Source: Aquisphaera insulae (GTDB taxonomy: Bacteria > Planctomycetota > Planctomycetia > Isosphaerales > Isosphaeraceae). From it: a DNA stretch of 64,000 nucleotides. A model generated the notes under the pieces. The model was not told the DNA's origin. It did not search any database and saw only the letters and a list, made by a program, of their open reading frames with translations. A program made the translations under genes and the position numbers. Below, one piece after another: positions 62,335 to 64,000 of the stretch. The stretch is taken from NCBI RefSeq assembly GCF_011064615.1, contig NZ_JAALJH010000008.1:1-64000 (forward strand). Direction: 5' to 3'. Positions within the stretch are counted from its first letter, which is position 1; the number at the start of each line of letters is the position of its first letter.

Positions 62335-63594
62335 ATGGAATGTCCACGAGCCGGGAGCGACCTCGGGCCGCGGTCGCGACGGGATTTCCTCGCACGCTCG
62401 GGGTTGCTGGCGTTGGCTCCTCGACTCTCGGAGCGAGCGGCGGCGGCGCCGCCCACTCCGGACTCGCCACCGCGTACGCCCGGCTTCCGCGGAGTCTTCT
62501 TCAATCCCAACGTCCGCCACGCCGCCATGGAAGGCTATCCCTTCCCGGTCTTCGATCCGTACGATCCGCCGTATCGCGAGGGCCTCCGCGCGGCGCTTCG
62601 GGATCTGGCCCGGGAGGCGGCCATCAACCTCGTCTGCCTGTTCGTCCCCATCCAGTTCACGCTCGCCCGAGCCGGAGTCGGGCCGCGGCCGGGCCAGCCG
62701 GTCGAGGGATGGGCGAACCTGACTTACCTGAAGAACCTGGCTGTCTTCGTCGACGATTGCCATGAAGCCGGCGTCTCGGTGGAACTCGATCTCGTGGACA
62801 ACCGCTGGATTCCCGGGCGGCTGGATGGCGCGAACCACATCGGGAAACCGGGCTCCGGCTGGCCGGTCGCGGACGACTCCCACTGTGAATCGGCCGCGAC
62901 GTGGTATGCGGGCCTGATTCGGTTCGTCGAGGAACGGGCGCGACATCCCGAGCAGATCGCGCTCTGGAGCATGATGGGTAATCATCAGCTCGGCTGTGCC
63001 GAGCCGGTCCTCTGGGGCATTGATCCCGGCGACGAGATCCTCCGGGCCACGGAACGGTTCGTGAAGAAGGTCTGGCCCGCGTTCCGTTCGGCCGGAAAGC
63101 GGCCGAAGGCGGCTCCCTACCTGCTGCCGATCTTCTCGAACAACGCCTACTGGATGGCGAAGACGCCCGAGCAACGCCTGAGCGGCTTTTCCCACCTGAA
63201 GACCTGGCTGGTGGACGACCTGGCATTGCCGCCCGACTACTGGCCGATGTCGTCGTATGCCTTCTGCGACCCGGCTCCCGACGGATACCACTATCTGCGT
63301 CGGATCGTCGAGATCCTGGGCAGGGAAAACGCCCCGCGGATCCTCCTGACGGACCTGAAAGGCCCGGGTCACGAGCACGAGATCAAGGACTCCATCCTCG
63401 CCACGGCGTGGCAGCCGGGGAATGCGTCGCTCCGCTGGCACCGCCTGAAGTGCGCCGAGTACGGGCTGGCCGGGTGGTGGATCTGGGCCTACCAGGACCA
63501 CCCGGGTGCCGCCCAGCGCGCGGGAATCCGCGGGGCCGACGGTGCCTGGAAGGCCGAACTGGTTCACGCCCTCCGGGAACCACTGGCCCGCTGA
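62335..63594 (+). CDS. Tat-exported cellulase-like TIM-barrel protein
   Basis: A 419-residue protein with a twin-arginine leader (SRRDFLARSGLLALAP). The ATG at 62335 has GGAG eight bases upstream. The mature part is a TIM-barrel glycosidase-like domain with FNPNVRHAAMEGYPFPVF, IALWSMMGNHQL (strand-4 end) and GWWIWAYQDHPG near the C-terminus. It resembles endoglucanase-type (GH5/GH39-like) barrels, but the usual NEP acid/base motif is replaced by GNHQ, so activity is doubtful. A hairpin (63599-63620) follows. Confidence 0.65.
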   Translation: MECPRAGSDLGPRSRRDFLARSGLLALAPRLSERAAAAPPTPDSPPRTPGFRGVFFNPNVRHAAMEGYPFPVFDPYDPPYREGLRAALRDLAREAAINLVCLFVPIQFTLARAGVGPRPGQPVEGWANLTYLKNLAVFVDDCHEAGVSVELDLVDNRWIPGRLDGANHIGKPGSGWPVADDSHCESAATWYAGLIRFVEERARHPEQIALWSMMGNHQLGCAEPVLWGIDPGDEILRATERFVKKVWPAFRSAGKRPKAAPYLLPIFSNNAYWMAKTPEQRLSGFSHLKTWLVDDLALPPDYWPMSSYAFCDPAPDGYHYLRRIVEILGRENAPRILLTDLKGPGHEHEIKDSILATAWQPGNASLRWHRLKCAEYGLAGWWIWAYQDHPGAAQRAGIRGADGAWKAELVHALREPLAR

Positions 63595-63598
63595 TGTT

Positions 63599-63620
63599 GG
63601 CCCTGGCCTCGGCGAGGGCC
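63599..63620 (+). terminator. Weak hairpin after the cellulase-like gene
   Basis: GGCCCT (63599-63604) pairs with AGGGCC (63615-63620), five bases after the stop. No T-tract. Confidence 0.3.
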
Positions 63621-63881
63621 GCGCCGCTGCCCCGGAAGTGGAAGCCGCGGCTGGCGACCATCTGCTCCACCTGGCCGCTGATGGGTTATCGAGGGGCGGA
63701 AGCGAGGCCGGGACCTTGCCGTGCTCCCGGCGGACGACATCGGAAGCTCCCCCGGGCGACAGGCCGAGGTCCGGCGACGGCTCCGCGAGGGTCTTCCAGG
63801 AAGGAATGGGGTTGGGAAAATTGCTCCAAACCACGCCCATCCTCGGACCGACGGCGCGGTCATTGCCACTGGATCCTCGGG

Positions 63882-63910
63882 TTGACCGTTCCGGAGACGC
63901 CCCGTATGCT
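63882..63910 (+). promoter_or_regulatory. Promoter near the right edge
   Basis: TTGACC (63882-63887), 17 bases, TATGCT (63905-63910). Predicted start near 63917, ten bases before an ATG. Confidence 0.5.
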
Positions 63911-63926
63911 GCGCCCAGGTTTGGCC

Positions 63927-64000
63927 ATGAATGACCTTCGGGTCTCCTCTCGCAGCGCGGCCGCACCTCGCGATCGCTGGCGGCGTTTCCCATCGCTCTG
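63927..64000 (+). CDS. Start of a gene cut by the window edge
   Basis: ATG at 63927 (MNDLRVSSRSAAAPRDRWRR...) stays open to the window end, 24 codons. The basic opening could precede a signal peptide. The only support is the promoter just upstream; ribosome binding site weak. Confidence 0.4.
   Translation, partial: MNDLRVSSRSAAAPRDRWRRFPSL

Larger units (their letters stand above)
63595..63926. other. Intergenic region before the right-edge gene
   Basis: No coding frame accepted. Contains a hairpin after the 62335 gene and the plus-strand promoter at 63882-63910. Confidence 0.4.

Noticed and set aside
1-64000. CRISPR arrays, insertion sequences, prophage or integron
   Set aside because: No regularly spaced repeats, transposase motifs, terminal inverted repeats or phage structural genes were found.

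Overview
The window is GC-rich and reads as a chromosomal segment from a planctomycete, most likely of the Isosphaeraceae type. Lineage markers are a planctomycete cytochrome/DUF1549/DUF1553 protein paired with a DUF1501 protein (21565-26039), a secreted CARDB protein with an N-terminal LERREVMSA signature (8125-9690), an ECF sigma factor fused to a membrane/periplasmic part (48975-50978), a 1,599-residue kinase-STAND-FGE protein (36850-41649) and many secreted proteins of unknown function. No rRNA, tRNA, CRISPR array, transposase or phage gene was recognised. It looks like ordinary chromosome, not an island.

Layout. 1-2774: a lipoprotein gene, a stretch with no credible long gene that carries a minus-strand promoter and terminator about 340 bases apart (candidate small RNA), and a membrane acyltransferase. 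2818-5490: a nickel ECF importer operon (nikM-N fusion, nikQ, nikO, minus strand) whose promoter overlaps a perfect NikR operator. 5571-9690: a zinc-ribbon membrane protein, an esterase-fold protein that has lost its catalytic serine, and the CARDB surface protein. 10025-16468: an orphan MalK-type ATPase, a zinc-ribbon membrane protein, RimI-like acetyltransferase, a DUF1571 protein, an MBL hydrolase next to a metallophosphoesterase, and csrA. 16485-21221: a TIM-barrel isomerase-like protein, a GH15-like glycosidase and an unknown protein.

21282-36524 is one long minus-strand block: an unknown protein with a two-gene-like glycosyltransferase, a parvulin-type lipoprotein foldase, RDD and SpoIIM-like membrane proteins, a small zinc-binding protein, a heparinase-like lyase, and the cytochrome/DUF1501 operon that ends at a strong terminator. 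36850-46067 (minus) holds the kinase-STAND-FGE protein, mfd and a degenerate receiver protein upstream of mfd. 46264-50978 (plus) has two ECF sigma loci. 50998-57428 has a PfkB sugar kinase, a thioesterase, a coiled-coil protein and a two-gene ABC exporter preceded by an 11-codon leader. 57409-61964 (minus) is a probable operon of sugar-nucleotide epimerase, GDP-fucose-synthase-like enzyme, GT4 glycosyltransferase and thioredoxin-like protein, pointing to surface polysaccharide. 62335-64000 has a Tat-exported glycosidase-like protein and the first codons of a gene cut by the window edge.

Promoter-like sites recur as TTGAC(A/C/G), 17 bases, then a weak TATAAT-like box. All functional calls come from reading motifs; no database search was possible.
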